64,000 nucleotides of DNA from the NCBI GenBank assembly GCA_963783195.1, contig CAWAMV010000003.1, forward strand, positions 1 through 64,000, read 5' to 3'. The notes beneath the pieces are model-generated. The model was not told the origin of the DNA. It saw only the letters and a list, made by a program, of their open reading frames with translations, and made no database searches. Within the stretch, counting starts at the first letter, position 1, and the number at the start of each line of letters is the position of its first letter. Shown in pieces: positions 48,913-57,922 of the stretch. The DNA comes from Croceibacterium_B sp963783195 (GTDB lineage: Bacteria; Pseudomonadota; Alphaproteobacteria; Sphingomonadales; Sphingomonadaceae). The position numbers were made by a program, and so were the translations under genes.

Positions 48913-50981
48913 AGGCTTACCTTGACGCTCAGCGCGACGTTGCGGCCCGGTAGCGGAACGAAGTCCTTGGTGAAGCTGGCATGGACCCGGCGGGTCACGT
49001 CGAACAGGTTGTCGCCCTTGAGCATGACGGTGACGTTGTCGTTACCGTGGATCGGCTTCCACGCCACCGAGAGATTGGCCGTGGTGTAGCCCGCAGTGGA
49101 GGTCTCGTTCGGCGCGATGCGGTCCTGCCGGTCGGCCCATTCGATCTCTCCGCGCACGTCGAAGGCGTCGGACTGGTACTCCAGCCCGCCCGTCAGGCTG
49201 AGCGGCGGGATGCGCGGCACCGGCTCGCCGTTGTCGAGCGTTGCCCGCACGTAGCTCGCCTTGAGATCGCCGACGATCTTGAAGGCCACGACCCGGTAAA
49301 GCGGCATGCTTGCACCCAGTTCGGCGCCCGACCAGTCGGCTCCTGCCTGCCGCTGGATATAGACCGGAAGGCCATCCTCCACCGCGCCGTTCGCGGCGAG
49401 ATAGACGAAGTCGCCGAACCAGTTGCGGTAGAGCGCCAGTTCGACTTGCGCCGGGCCGAGCCGGCCGCGCAGATAGCCCTCGATGCCCCAGGCGCCCTCG
49501 GATCGAAGCGCTGGGTCGCCGATCTCATATTGCTGGGTCGCCGGGTGCGGCCCGTTGGCGAGCAGTTCCTCGGCAGAGGGCGCCCGCTCGGTCCGCGTCC
49601 CGTTGATGCCGATCCGCAAGGCCCCGAGATCGTAGCCAAGACCCAGCGCCCCCGAGACGGTATCGTAGGTGCGGTCGTAGTTCGGCGCGCTGACCGATGT
49701 CGTTTCAAACCGTCCGCCGAACTGCACCGTGATGGGACCGCGCTCGACTTCCTGCAGGCCGAACAGCGACCATTGCTCGGTCAGGTTCTCCGGCAGGAAG
49801 GCCTCGGTTCCGTTAACCGCGAGATCACGCCGCATGAATTGCCCGCCGAGCGATCCGCGCCATCCGCCGTGATCGGCCTGGGCAAGCTCGAGCCGGCCTT
49901 CCAGCCCGTTGACCTTGAACACGGTGCCCGGGGTGCCGTCCTCGAATTCGGTGTGGGTGTAGTCCGACCAGCCCCAGCGGGTCGTGGCCTGTTCGAAGAA
50001 CCCGCCGAGGTCGAGCGCGCCGCGCAGGTCCAACCGGGTCTGGCGCATGCCGATGGCGACGTTGCCCTCCCCCCCGGGAAGCGTCGGCACGCCGTAGTCG
50101 GTCTCGTACCGCCCGACCGATACGCCGAGATTCCCGCCGCCGCCGCCGACGTAGGCTAGGCCGGCGCCATACGACTTTGTCTCGGTGGCGCTGTTCGGCA
50201 GCGTTCCACGCGCGTTCGCCGCCGTTTCAAGCGCTTGATTCGCACCCTCCGGCAGGGTCGCGGCCTCTGCCAGCAACTGCGCGCGCATGGGCGCGGCAAT
50301 GCGGTAACCGGCGAGGTCGACATCGTCCGTCTTGCGCCAGGACCCGTCGACGTGAAGGGCCCAGTCGCCGCTCAGCGGGGCATCGATCGAGGCCCCGGTC
50401 GCCCGCAGGTCGGTCGCGCTGTCGATCTCGGCGAGGCCGTCGAAATGAACCGGTTCGTCGCCCACCCGGCGCGGAATGCGCTTGTCGATCACGTTGACCG
50501 CGCCCCCGATGGCCGAACTGCCGTAAAGCAGCACCGCCGGCCCCCTCAGAACCTCGATCCGCTCAGCCGTCAGGGGGTCGATCGTGACCGCATGGTCGGC
50601 CGAGGTGTTCGACGCATCGATGGAGCCGATGCCATCGACCAGGACCCGCACCCGGTCCCCCTGGAAACCGCGCAGCACGGGGCGCGAGGCACCCGGAGAG
50701 AAGCTCGTCGCCGAGACACCAGGAAGGCCCTTGAGCACGTCGCCGACCTGACCGGCGAGGTTTCGTTGCAGCTCCTGGCCGCTCATCACGGAGGTACCGG
50801 CAAGGACGTCGAGCCGCTTCAGACCGGTCGCGGTGACGACGATCGTGTTGTGGTAGTCATCACCTGCCACATCGGCGGTCTCGACCTGGGAATTGTCGGC
50901 CCCGGCATTCTGGGCCTGGGCGAGGACAGGCCAGGCGAGTGAAGCGCCCGCGAGGAAAAGGGCGGCTCGAAACGGGATCAT
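48909..50981 (-). CDS. TonB-dependent outer-membrane receptor
   Basis: A 690-residue outer-membrane protein. A signal peptide ends near AQAQ. The plug domain (TIVVTATGLKRLDVLAG, VLRGFQGDRVRVLVDGIGSIDAS, IEVLRGPAVLLYGSSAIGGAVNV) is followed by a 22-strand barrel ending in an aromatic-poor KVSL terminus. The ligand is unknown; siderophore or metal uptake is typical. ATG 50981 was chosen over 51035 to place the signal peptide. GATA-N5-TATC at 51001-51013 lies 20 bp upstream and could be an operator. Confidence 0.87.
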   Translation of the reverse strand: MIPFRAALFLAGASLAWPVLAQAQNAGADNSQVETADVAGDDYHNTIVVTATGLKRLDVLAGTSVMSGQELQRNLAGQVGDVLKGLPGVSATSFSPGASRPVLRGFQGDRVRVLVDGIGSIDASNTSADHAVTIDPLTAERIEVLRGPAVLLYGSSAIGGAVNVIDKRIPRRVGDEPVHFDGLAEIDSATDLRATGASIDAPLSGDWALHVDGSWRKTDDVDLAGYRIAAPMRAQLLAEAATLPEGANQALETAANARGTLPNSATETKSYGAGLAYVGGGGGNLGVSVGRYETDYGVPTLPGGEGNVAIGMRQTRLDLRGALDLGGFFEQATTRWGWSDYTHTEFEDGTPGTVFKVNGLEGRLELAQADHGGWRGSLGGQFMRRDLAVNGTEAFLPENLTEQWSLFGLQEVERGPITVQFGGRFETTSVSAPNYDRTYDTVSGALGLGYDLGALRIGINGTRTERAPSAEELLANGPHPATQQYEIGDPALRSEGAWGIEGYLRGRLGPAQVELALYRNWFGDFVYLAANGAVEDGLPVYIQRQAGADWSGAELGASMPLYRVVAFKIVGDLKASYVRATLDNGEPVPRIPPLSLTGGLEYQSDAFDVRGEIEWADRQDRIAPNETSTAGYTTANLSVAWKPIHGNDNVTVMLKGDNLFDVTRRVHASFTKDFVPLPGRNVALSVKVSL

Positions 50982-51103
50982 TCGGATGCGACTTTCTTGT
51001 GATACTTTATATCGTCGCACCCCTAGCGTGCGCATTCAGTCGCGCAAGCGACAAGTCGCCCAAGCGACGACCGCGCACGACAGAAGCGCCGGCAGAGCCG
51101 AGG

Positions 51104-51262
51104 TCAGTCGAACCAGAAGGGCTTCCACACCTTCTTCGGCCGTTTGCCTTTGCCGCTCCGCAGCAGGTTCACATAGGTCTGATAACGAACGGAAAGCCAG
51201 ATCACCGCGGCCGTTCCGAGGACCACTGCCCCGGTCAGGCCATAAACCAATGCATCACGCAC
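51104..51262 (-). CDS. Small single-helix membrane protein
   Basis: A 52-residue protein read from GTG 51262 (AGGA lies about 6 bases upstream): one hydrophobic helix (LVYGLTGAVVLGTAAVIWLSV) then a lysine-rich tail ending KKVWKPFWFD. The in-frame longer ORF to 51382 has no clear ribosome site. Unrecognised; the tail resembles the cytoplasmic end of small inner-membrane proteins. Confidence 0.55.
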   Translation of the reverse strand: MRDALVYGLTGAVVLGTAAVIWLSVRYQTYVNLLRSGKGKRPKKVWKPFWFD

Positions 51263-51417
51263 ACCCGAGTCCTGTTGTTCTTTGGCGAACCGGGGTGCTT
51301 CATGCCCGTTTGCGCAGAGACCGCCATACCCGATTGTAGGGTATTCTCGCCGCAAGACGGCTGCGATGGCGCTCTCGCCCACTGGCGCGGCGCCGGTTAA
51401 GCCCCTATCTTCGCGCC

Positions 51418-51891
51418 ATGGGCTTTTTCCGCCGTATCTCGCCGCGCAAGGCGGCCGTCGACTTCGTCGAGGAATGGCGTCGTCCCCAGCCCTATCGCTG
51501 GCATATCCTCGGGGTTGCGGTGGCGATGACGTTCGCGTTGATGATGCTGTTCATCCCGAAGAGCGAGCGCGCCGAGCCAGAAAAGCCCAACATCGTCTAC
51601 ATCACCACCTTCGACCCGAGCCGCACGGACGCCGAGATTGTGAAATCGAACGAGGCGAACCAGGCGCGCAAGGAAGAAGCCCAGGCGATCGAGAAGAAAC
51701 GCGAGCAAATCCGCAAGGAATTCTACCGCGAGCTGGGACGCGCGACGGGGCTCGACGTCGACGAAATGGAGCGTGAGGCGAAAGCGCAGGAAGCTGCGGA
51801 AGCCGCCGCGAAGGCCAAGGCCCAGCGCGAGAACCCGCCCCGGCAGGCCGCGGCGCAGGACCAGGCACAGGCCTCCGTCGCCGGTGAATGA
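51418..51891 (+). CDS. Membrane-anchored coiled-coil protein of unknown function
   Basis: A 157-residue protein. An N-terminal basic stretch precedes one membrane helix (about residues 29-46). The rest is highly charged and helical, rich in E, K, R and A, and is predicted to form a coiled coil; the C-terminus is Q/A-rich. Not recognised. Its end overlaps the ribD start by 8 bp, so it is cotranscribed with the riboflavin genes. Confidence 0.75.
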   Translation: MGFFRRISPRKAAVDFVEEWRRPQPYRWHILGVAVAMTFALMMLFIPKSERAEPEKPNIVYITTFDPSRTDAEIVKSNEANQARKEEAQAIEKKREQIRKEFYRELGRATGLDVDEMEREAKAQEAAEAAAKAKAQRENPPRQAAAQDQAQASVAGE

Positions 51892-52831
51892 AGTCGACGC
51901 GCGCTGGCTCGCCGCCGCTGCGGCACTGGCCGAGCGTGCCCGACCGCTAAGCCGGCCCAACCCTGCCGTAGCGGCAATTATTCTAAAGCACGGCACGGTC
52001 GTCGGCCGCGGATGGACGCAAGCGGGCGGGCGTCCTCACGCCGAAGCCGGTGCCCTCGAACAGGCGGGCGAGCTGGCGCGCGGCGCCACGGCTTACGTGA
52101 CCCTTGAGCCTTGCGCCCACGCCAGCGCGCGCGGGCCGGCCTGCGCCGACCTGCTTGCCGCAAGCGGCATCGCGCGCGTGGCAATCGGCGTCGGCGATCC
52201 CGACCCGCGGACCGCCGGAAGAGGAATTGCGCGGCTGCGCGCAGCAGGGATCGATACCGACCTGGCCGAGGATCCGGCGTGCCGGGCCAGCCTGGCAGGC
52301 TACTTGACGCGCGCCGCCAAGGACCGCCCCTTCGTCACCCTCAAGCTCGCGCTGACCGCCGACGGTTTCGTTGCGCGGCCCGACGGGTCGAGCAAGTGGA
52401 TCACCGGAGAGGCCGCACGTGCTCACGCGCATCGCGAACGGGCGCGCAACGACGCGATTCTCGTCGGCGGGGGCACACTGCGAGCAGATGCGCCGCGACT
52501 CGACGTGCGCCTGCCCGGTCTCGAAGCGCGGAGCCCGCAGCGCATTCTGTTGAGCCGGCAGCCCGGCCCGGAGGCCTGGATCACCGTCGCTTCGCCAGCA
52601 GAGATTTGCGGCCTGGCCGATTGCCAGTACCTGATGGTCGAAGGCGGTGCCCAAGTCGCGCAGGCCTTCCTCGCCGCCGGGCTGGTCGACCGCATCATGC
52701 TCTACCGGGCCCCGGTGACGTTCGGTGGAGGTATCCCGGCCTTTCCCGCAGGGCCGCCGATCGGCTGGGCTGTAACCGACCGCCGCACGCTCGGCCCGGA
52801 TACTCTCGAAATCCTCGAACCGTCAGGCTAG
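51884..52831 (+). CDS. ribD: Bifunctional riboflavin deaminase/reductase RibD
   Basis: A 315-residue enzyme for steps two and three of riboflavin synthesis. The N-terminal deaminase has H52-A-E54 and zinc cysteines C77 and C87 (LEPCAHASARGPACADL). The C-terminal reductase includes KLALTADGFVARPDGSSKWITG and a VEGGAQVAQAFL motif. It starts at GTG 51884, overlapping the preceding gene. It is shorter than E. coli RibD (about 367) but keeps both domains. RibE follows 9 bp downstream. Confidence 0.92.
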   Translation: MNEVDARWLAAAAALAERARPLSRPNPAVAAIILKHGTVVGRGWTQAGGRPHAEAGALEQAGELARGATAYVTLEPCAHASARGPACADLLAASGIARVAIGVGDPDPRTAGRGIARLRAAGIDTDLAEDPACRASLAGYLTRAAKDRPFVTLKLALTADGFVARPDGSSKWITGEAARAHAHRERARNDAILVGGGTLRADAPRLDVRLPGLEARSPQRILLSRQPGPEAWITVASPAEICGLADCQYLMVEGGAQVAQAFLAAGLVDRIMLYRAPVTFGGGIPAFPAGPPIGWAVTDRRTLGPDTLEILEPSG

Positions 52832-52840
52832 GGAGCGGAC

Positions 52841-53454
52841 ATGTTCACCGGCATCATAACCGCCATCGGCACCATAGTTTCACGCGAGGAGCGCGGCGAC
52901 CTGCGCTTGCGCATCGCCTGCCCGTTCGATCCGGCAGGCATCGCCATCGGCGCCAGCATCGCCTGTTCTGGTGTGTGCCTGACCGTGGTGGAGCGGGGGG
53001 GAACCGCCGGTTCGGCGTGGTTCGCCGTCGACGTTTCGGCCGAGACGCTTTCTCGCACCGCCCGGGGAACGTGGGAGCAGGGTGCGAGGCTCAACCTCGA
53101 GCCTTCGCTGCGGCTCGGCGATGAACTTGGCGGCCACATCGTCTCGGGCCATGTCGACGCGGTGGGCACTGTCGCAGCGCGCGCGGCGGAGGGCGATTCG
53201 ACCCGTCTCACCATCGGCGCGCCGAAGGAACTCGCTCCGTTCCTTGCCGAAAAAGGCTCGGTCACGGTCGACGGCGTATCGCTGACGGTGAACTCGGTCG
53301 AGGACCAGGCGGACGGCTCGGTCCAGTTCGGCCTGAACATCATCCCCCACACCGCCGAGGTCACGACGCTCGGCGCGCTGGGCACGAGCGACGAGGTGAA
53401 TCTCGAGATCGACACCGTCGCGCGCTACCTCCAGCGGCTGGAGAGCCTCAGGGC

Positions 53455-53458
<4 letters not shown>
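52841..53458 (+). CDS. ribE: Riboflavin synthase alpha subunit
   Basis: A 205-residue enzyme that dismutates 6,7-dimethyl-8-ribityllumazine to riboflavin. Two beta-barrel repeats each carry a motif: MFTGIITAIGTI at the start, and GGHIVSGHVD in both the first half and as a related LLD-type turn later. It is the second gene of a short rib operon. ribBA and ribH are not in the window. Its stop overlaps the stop of convergent pspF (CTAA). Confidence 0.94.
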
Positions 53459-54483
<1,025 letters not shown>

Positions 54484-54582
54484 GCACCGAGACTTAGCGA
54501 AAATTCCCAACTGGTGGCAATAGTCACCATATCGGTCACGTGCAAAATTCGATAACTATCTGACTTTCCAGTACCTTTGAAG

Positions 54583-54599
54583 TTGGCACGGCGCTTGCT
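54583..54599 (+). promoter_or_regulatory. Sigma-54 promoter of the psp operon
   Basis: TTGGCACG-N4-TTGCT matches the sigma-54 consensus with GG at 54585-54586 and GC at 54597-54598, 12 bp apart. It faces the psp operon and is 53 bp upstream of the first ATG. The divergent pspF lies about 100 bp behind it. Confidence 0.9.
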
Positions 54600-54635
54600 G
54601 TAATGTGAACAAGGTTCAATAGGAGGATACGCCCC

Positions 54636-54806
54636 ATGTTCGATCGCCACTTCTTGACCAGCAAGCTCGGTATCGCCGCGCTGGTGAGCGTGGCCATGAT
54701 GGTCACCTTCGCGCTTTCCGCCCCGACGCTCGCGTCGGTCGCGGGTACGCCGAACGACCATCGCACCGGTTCGCCCATCGGGCTTCCCATGGTGGTTCTG
54801 GCATGA
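54636..54806 (+). CDS. Small membrane protein at the head of the psp operon
   Basis: A 56-residue protein with one hydrophobic helix (KLGIAALVSVAMMVTFALSA, about 10-29), beginning with MFDRHFLTS. It has a strong site AGGAGGA 9 bases upstream of its ATG and lies directly downstream of the sigma-54 promoter. Its TGA overlaps an ATG at 54803 (ATGA), which is in frame with pspA. Unrecognised. It could be a true small protein or a translated leader. Confidence 0.7.
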   Translation: MFDRHFLTSKLGIAALVSVAMMVTFALSAPTLASVAGTPNDHRTGSPIGLPMVVLA

Positions 54807-54937
54807 GCGAGGAAGAGGGCCCCCTGCGCCCGATCGGCGCTCGGCGCGAAGCCGGTTCGCGGCTCGACCGCGAGATCGAGCGGCTGCGCACCAGCCCCAC
54901 CCCTACACGCAACCATTCTTCTGCCGGAGTTCCCTGG

Positions 54938-55630
54938 ATGGGCATCTTTTCACGCACCCGCGACATTATCGCGGCCAACTTCAACGAACTTCTCGATCAG
55001 GCCGACGACCCGGCCAAGATGATCCGCATGATCATCATGGAGATGGAGGAGACCCTGGTCGAGGTTCGCGCCAGCGCGGCGCGCACCATCGCCGACCAGC
55101 GCGAGATGCACCGCCACACGGTCAAGCTGGAGAAGCTGCAGGCCGACTGGTCCGACAAGGCTTCCCTCGCCCTGTCCAAGGACCGCGAGGACCTTGCCCG
55201 CGCCGCGCTGCAGGAAAAGAAGCGCGCCGGCGACATGGCCGACCAGCTCAAGCAGGAGATTGCCGTGCTGGATGACGCGCTGCGCGCCTACGAGCAGGAC
55301 ATCGCCAAGCTGCAGAACCGCCTGCGCGAAGCGCGCAGCCGGCAGACGCAGATCGCCGCCCGGCTCGAAAGCGCCGAGAATCGCGTCAAGCTGCGCAGCC
55401 TGATGACCAACGAACGGGTCGACGACGCGCTCGCGCGGTTCGACCAGCTCGAACGCCGCGTCGATTATGCCGAAGGGCGGGCCGAAGCGCTGTCGATCGC
55501 GGACGGGACCGGCAAACCGAACCTGGCGGACGAAATCTCCGCGCTGCAGGACGACGACAAGATTTCCAACGAACTCGAAGAAATGAAACGCGCCCTCGGC
55601 CTCGGCGGCGCGGACAAGAAGGAGGACTGA
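54938..55630 (+). CDS. pspA: Phage shock protein A
   Basis: A 230-residue ESCRT-III-like coiled-coil protein that protects the inner membrane and inhibits PspF. The start MGIFSRTRDIIAANFNELLDQ is the PspA N-terminal amphipathic helix and the rest is continuous coiled coil with DPAKMIRMIIMEMEETLVEVR. GGAG lies about 8 bases upstream of ATG 54938. An in-frame ATG at 54803 would add 45 residues and overlaps the preceding small gene by ATGA; the canonical start is preferred because the extension lies before the membrane-binding helix. Confidence 0.93.
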   Translation: MGIFSRTRDIIAANFNELLDQADDPAKMIRMIIMEMEETLVEVRASAARTIADQREMHRHTVKLEKLQADWSDKASLALSKDREDLARAALQEKKRAGDMADQLKQEIAVLDDALRAYEQDIAKLQNRLREARSRQTQIAARLESAENRVKLRSLMTNERVDDALARFDQLERRVDYAEGRAEALSIADGTGKPNLADEISALQDDDKISNELEEMKRALGLGGADKKED

Positions 55631-55633
55631 TCC

Positions 55634-55927
55634 GTGGACTCGATCATAGCCGTCGTAGCGATCTTCATCGGCCTGCCGTGGATCATTCTCCACTACATCA
55701 CCCGGTGGAAGACTGCCGCGACCATCACCAGCGACGACGAAGTGCTGCTGGAAGAACTGTACGGCCTGGCCAAGCGCCTCGACGAACGGATGGACACGGT
55801 CGAACGGCTCGTCGCCACCGACAGCCCCGACTTCAAGCCGGCCCGCCTCGTGGCCGACCGCGAAGCCGACAACCAGCCGCTGCGCGAGCTCGACCGCCTG
55901 CTCGCCGAAAGGGAGACCCGCAAGTGA
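55634..55927 (+). CDS. pspB: Phage shock protein B
   Basis: A 97-residue inner-membrane protein: one N-terminal helix (IIAVVAIFIGLPWIILHYI) then a charged helical part containing MDTVERLVATD. PspB senses envelope stress with PspC and releases PspA from PspF in E. coli. It starts at GTG 55634, 3 bp after pspA, and overlaps pspC (GTGA). Confidence 0.88.
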   Translation: MDSIIAVVAIFIGLPWIILHYITRWKTAATITSDDEVLLEELYGLAKRLDERMDTVERLVATDSPDFKPARLVADREADNQPLRELDRLLAERETRK

Positions 55928-56301
55928 CCAGCAAACACACCACGCTCTATCGCGACAAGCAGAACGGCAAGCTGATGGGCGTCTGCGCGGGCATCGCCGA
56001 CTACACCGGCATCAACGTCCTGTGGGTCAGGCTCGGAATGCTGGCGATGATCCCGATCACCTCGGGCATGGTCCTGCCGATCTACTTCCTGTCGGGGCTG
56101 TTCCTGAACAAGAAGCCGGCCGAACTCTATATCGACGAACAGGAGCAGAAGTACTGGCAGCGTGTCCGGCAGAGCCCGCAGCGCACCGCGCGCGAGATCC
56201 GCGCCCGCTTCCGCGACGTCGACCGCCGCCTGGCCGAAGTCGAAACGTTCTACGTCTCGAGCAACCCGCGCCTGTCGGCCGAGATCGACCGGCTCCGCTG
56301 A
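55924..56301 (+). CDS. pspC: Phage shock protein C
   Basis: A 125-residue protein with the PspC domain: YRDKQNGKLMGVCAGIADYTG followed by two hydrophobic segments (LWVRLGMLAMIPITSGMVL and YFLSGLFLNK). The C-terminal helix (YWQRVRQSPQRTAREIRARFRDVDRRLAEVE) is charged and may be a coiled coil. GTG start 55924 overlaps the pspB stop. Confidence 0.9.
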   Translation: MTSKHTTLYRDKQNGKLMGVCAGIADYTGINVLWVRLGMLAMIPITSGMVLPIYFLSGLFLNKKPAELYIDEQEQKYWQRVRQSPQRTAREIRARFRDVDRRLAEVETFYVSSNPRLSAEIDRLR

Positions 56302-56326
56302 GGCCGACCAGGGAGGAAATCGCATC

Positions 56327-56623
56327 ATGGCTGAACTCATTCCCATCGTCGCCATCCTGATGACCTTCGGCATCCCCATGTCGATCATCTGGACCAAGCA
56401 CCGCGAGAAGATGCTGGACCGCCATATCGGCACCACGGCATCGGCCAGCGCGGAGAAGGCGGCCCAGTACGCCAGCCATGTCCAGCAGCTCGAAGACCGC
56501 GTCCGCGTGCTCGAACGCATCGTGACCGACAAGGGCTACGACGTAGCCAGCCAGATCGAGGCCCTGCGCGATGCACGCCGCACCGAGGCGCTGATCGACA
56601 GCCGCGAAGAAAAGCTGAAGTAA
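56327..56623 (+). CDS. PspB-like paralogue 1 (single helix plus coiled coil)
   Basis: A 98-residue protein: one N-terminal helix (IPIVAILMTFGIPMSIIW, about 4-22) and a charged helix with SAEKAAQYASHVQQLEDRV and the motif RVRVLERIVTDKGY. GGGAGG lies 8-10 bases before ATG 56327. It is closely related to the next gene at DNA level. Its layout and ERxxTD motif recall PspB. Function not established. Confidence 0.78.
   Translation: MAELIPIVAILMTFGIPMSIIWTKHREKMLDRHIGTTASASAEKAAQYASHVQQLEDRVRVLERIVTDKGYDVASQIEALRDARRTEALIDSREEKLK
56431..56533 (+). repeat. Duplicated coiled-coil segment, copy 1
   Basis: This segment in paralogue 1 and 56740-56842 in paralogue 2 are recognisably the same DNA, both encoding AEKAAQYAS then xV-x-x-LE-x-R-[VM]-RVLER and TDKG. 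It points to a recent tandem duplication. Confidence 0.75.
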
Positions 56624-56919
56624 TGGGCCCGGGCGAAACCATCGGCCTGATCGCCGTCGCTGCGGTCCTGATCGGCCTGCTCATCACGATCGGCACGTCG
56701 TTCCACCGCTTCATGGCCTACAAGGAGCGCCAGCTCGGCGCCACCGCCAGCGCCACCGCGGAAAAGGCCGCCCAGTACGCCAGCCAGGTCGAGAAGCTCG
56801 AACAGCGGATGCGGGTGCTGGAACGCCTCGCGACCGACAAGGGATCGTCGTTGGCAGCCGAGATCGAGGACCTGCGCGGCCAGACCCGCGTGCTGGCCGG
56901 TAGCGTGGACGCCAGCTGA
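56623..56919 (+). CDS. PspB-like paralogue 2
   Basis: A 98-residue protein of the same layout: helix about 6-24 (TIGLIAVAAVLIGLLITIG), then TAEKAAQYASQVEKLEQRM and RVLERLATDKGS. The start overlaps the preceding stop as TAATG. The segment 56740-56842 is a DNA-level repeat of paralogue 1. The start of the next gene overlaps its stop. Confidence 0.78.
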   Translation: MGPGETIGLIAVAAVLIGLLITIGTSFHRFMAYKERQLGATASATAEKAAQYASQVEKLEQRMRVLERLATDKGSSLAAEIEDLRGQTRVLAGSVDAS

Positions 56920-57254
56920 TGCCCGAAGAAGTCTTCAACCTCATCATCGTCGCGATCGCCGGCGCGGGCGTCGTCTCGGTCGCGGGAATACTCGGCTGGG
57001 TCCACACGACCAAGCTGAAGATCCGCAACGGCTATCCGCTGGAATCGATGTGGGGCAAGCCGATGCACCCGCAGCACAACGGCGAAGCAATGGAGCGGGT
57101 GACCCTGCTGACCCAGGAAAACGCCCAGCTGCGCGCCGAGCTCGGCTCGATGAAGGACCGGCTGGCCGTCGTCGAACGAATTGTCACCGACAGCGGTTAC
57201 CAACTCGGCCACGAGATCGAACGACTGCGTGACGGCAAGGAGAAAATGCAGTGA
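56919..57254 (+). CDS. PspB-like paralogue 3
   Basis: A 111-residue protein: helix about 6-27 (FNLIIVAIAGAGVVSVAGILGW), a longer linker (GYPLESMWGKPMHPQHNGEA), then a charged helix with RLAVVERIVTDSGYQ. It keeps the family motif but has the longest spacer of the set. ATG 56919 overlaps the previous stop, and its own stop overlaps the next GTG start. Confidence 0.78.
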   Translation: MPEEVFNLIIVAIAGAGVVSVAGILGWVHTTKLKIRNGYPLESMWGKPMHPQHNGEAMERVTLLTQENAQLRAELGSMKDRLAVVERIVTDSGYQLGHEIERLRDGKEKMQ

Positions 57255-57532
57255 ATCCCCCCGAGTTCATCCTCATAATCATCCTCGCGGGCATGGGCCT
57301 CAGCGCCTGGAAGATGAAGCATGGGTACGGCCGGTTCGGGCGCCGCAACCGCGGCCGCGACTACGACCGCGACGAGATCGAAAGCCGCGCCCAGACCTCC
57401 GCCCGCGAGGCCGAGCTGCAGCGCGAGGTCGAGGACCTGCGCGAGCGGGTCAAGGTGCTCGAACGGATCGCCACCGACGATCGCGGCAGCCGTATGCTGG
57501 CCGACGAGATCGAGAAACTGCGCGACAAGTGA
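57251..57532 (+). CDS. PspB-like paralogue 4
   Basis: A 93-residue protein beginning at GTG 57251: short helix about 5-20 (EFILIIILAGMGLSAW), an arginine-rich stretch (GRFGRRNRGRDYDRDE), then a helix with RVKVLERIATDDRGSR and EIEKLRDK. It overlaps the preceding stop. Confidence 0.76.
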   Translation: MNPPEFILIIILAGMGLSAWKMKHGYGRFGRRNRGRDYDRDEIESRAQTSAREAELQREVEDLRERVKVLERIATDDRGSRMLADEIEKLRDK

Positions 57533-57552
57533 TCTGAGGAAGGACAGGACCG

Positions 57553-57804
57553 ATGCTGACCACCGAAACAATGATTGCGGGAAGCGCCCTGATCGGGCTG
57601 CTGGTCATCGCCGCCACCCTGCTCAAGGGCTGGCAGGACTGGCTGGCGCACAAGGACCGCGAACTCGAGCTGCACCGCCCCCGCGGCAACCCGGCGCACG
57701 AGATCGAAGGCGGTGCGAAAGAAGGGGCCGCGCGGATCGAGATAGCCGACCTCAAGGAGCGCATCCGCAAGCTCGAAGCGATTGCCAGCGGAGTGGACCT
57801 CTGA
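57553..57804 (+). CDS. PspB-like paralogue 5, degenerate motif
   Basis: An 83-residue protein: helix about 6-24 (TMIAGSALIGLLVIAATLL), then a charged part with RIEIADLKERIRKLEAIAS. Its motif is a shorter, weaker version (RIRKLEAIAS) of the family motif. GGAAGGACAGG lies just upstream of ATG 57553. It ends the array and is followed by a terminator-like hairpin. Confidence 0.7.
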   Translation: MLTTETMIAGSALIGLLVIAATLLKGWQDWLAHKDRELELHRPRGNPAHEIEGGAKEGAARIEIADLKERIRKLEAIASGVDL

Positions 57805-57830
57805 TCCACCGGAGCCAAGCTCCGCTGACC

Positions 57831-57873
57831 GGGCGGGTACCCGGCCGACCGTCCCGCGGACGGATACCCGCCC
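57831..57873 (+). terminator. Hairpin after the psp array
   Basis: GGGCGGGTA (57831-57839) pairs perfectly with TACCCGCCC (57865-57873), enclosing a second stem CCGTCC/GGACGG. There is no T-run, so it may be a terminator or transcript-stabilising structure. Confidence 0.5.
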
Positions 57874-57922
57874 TCACCTTCCGCCTTCCCCCGCCGCATC
57901 GCCCTTGATAGGGGCGCACGCC

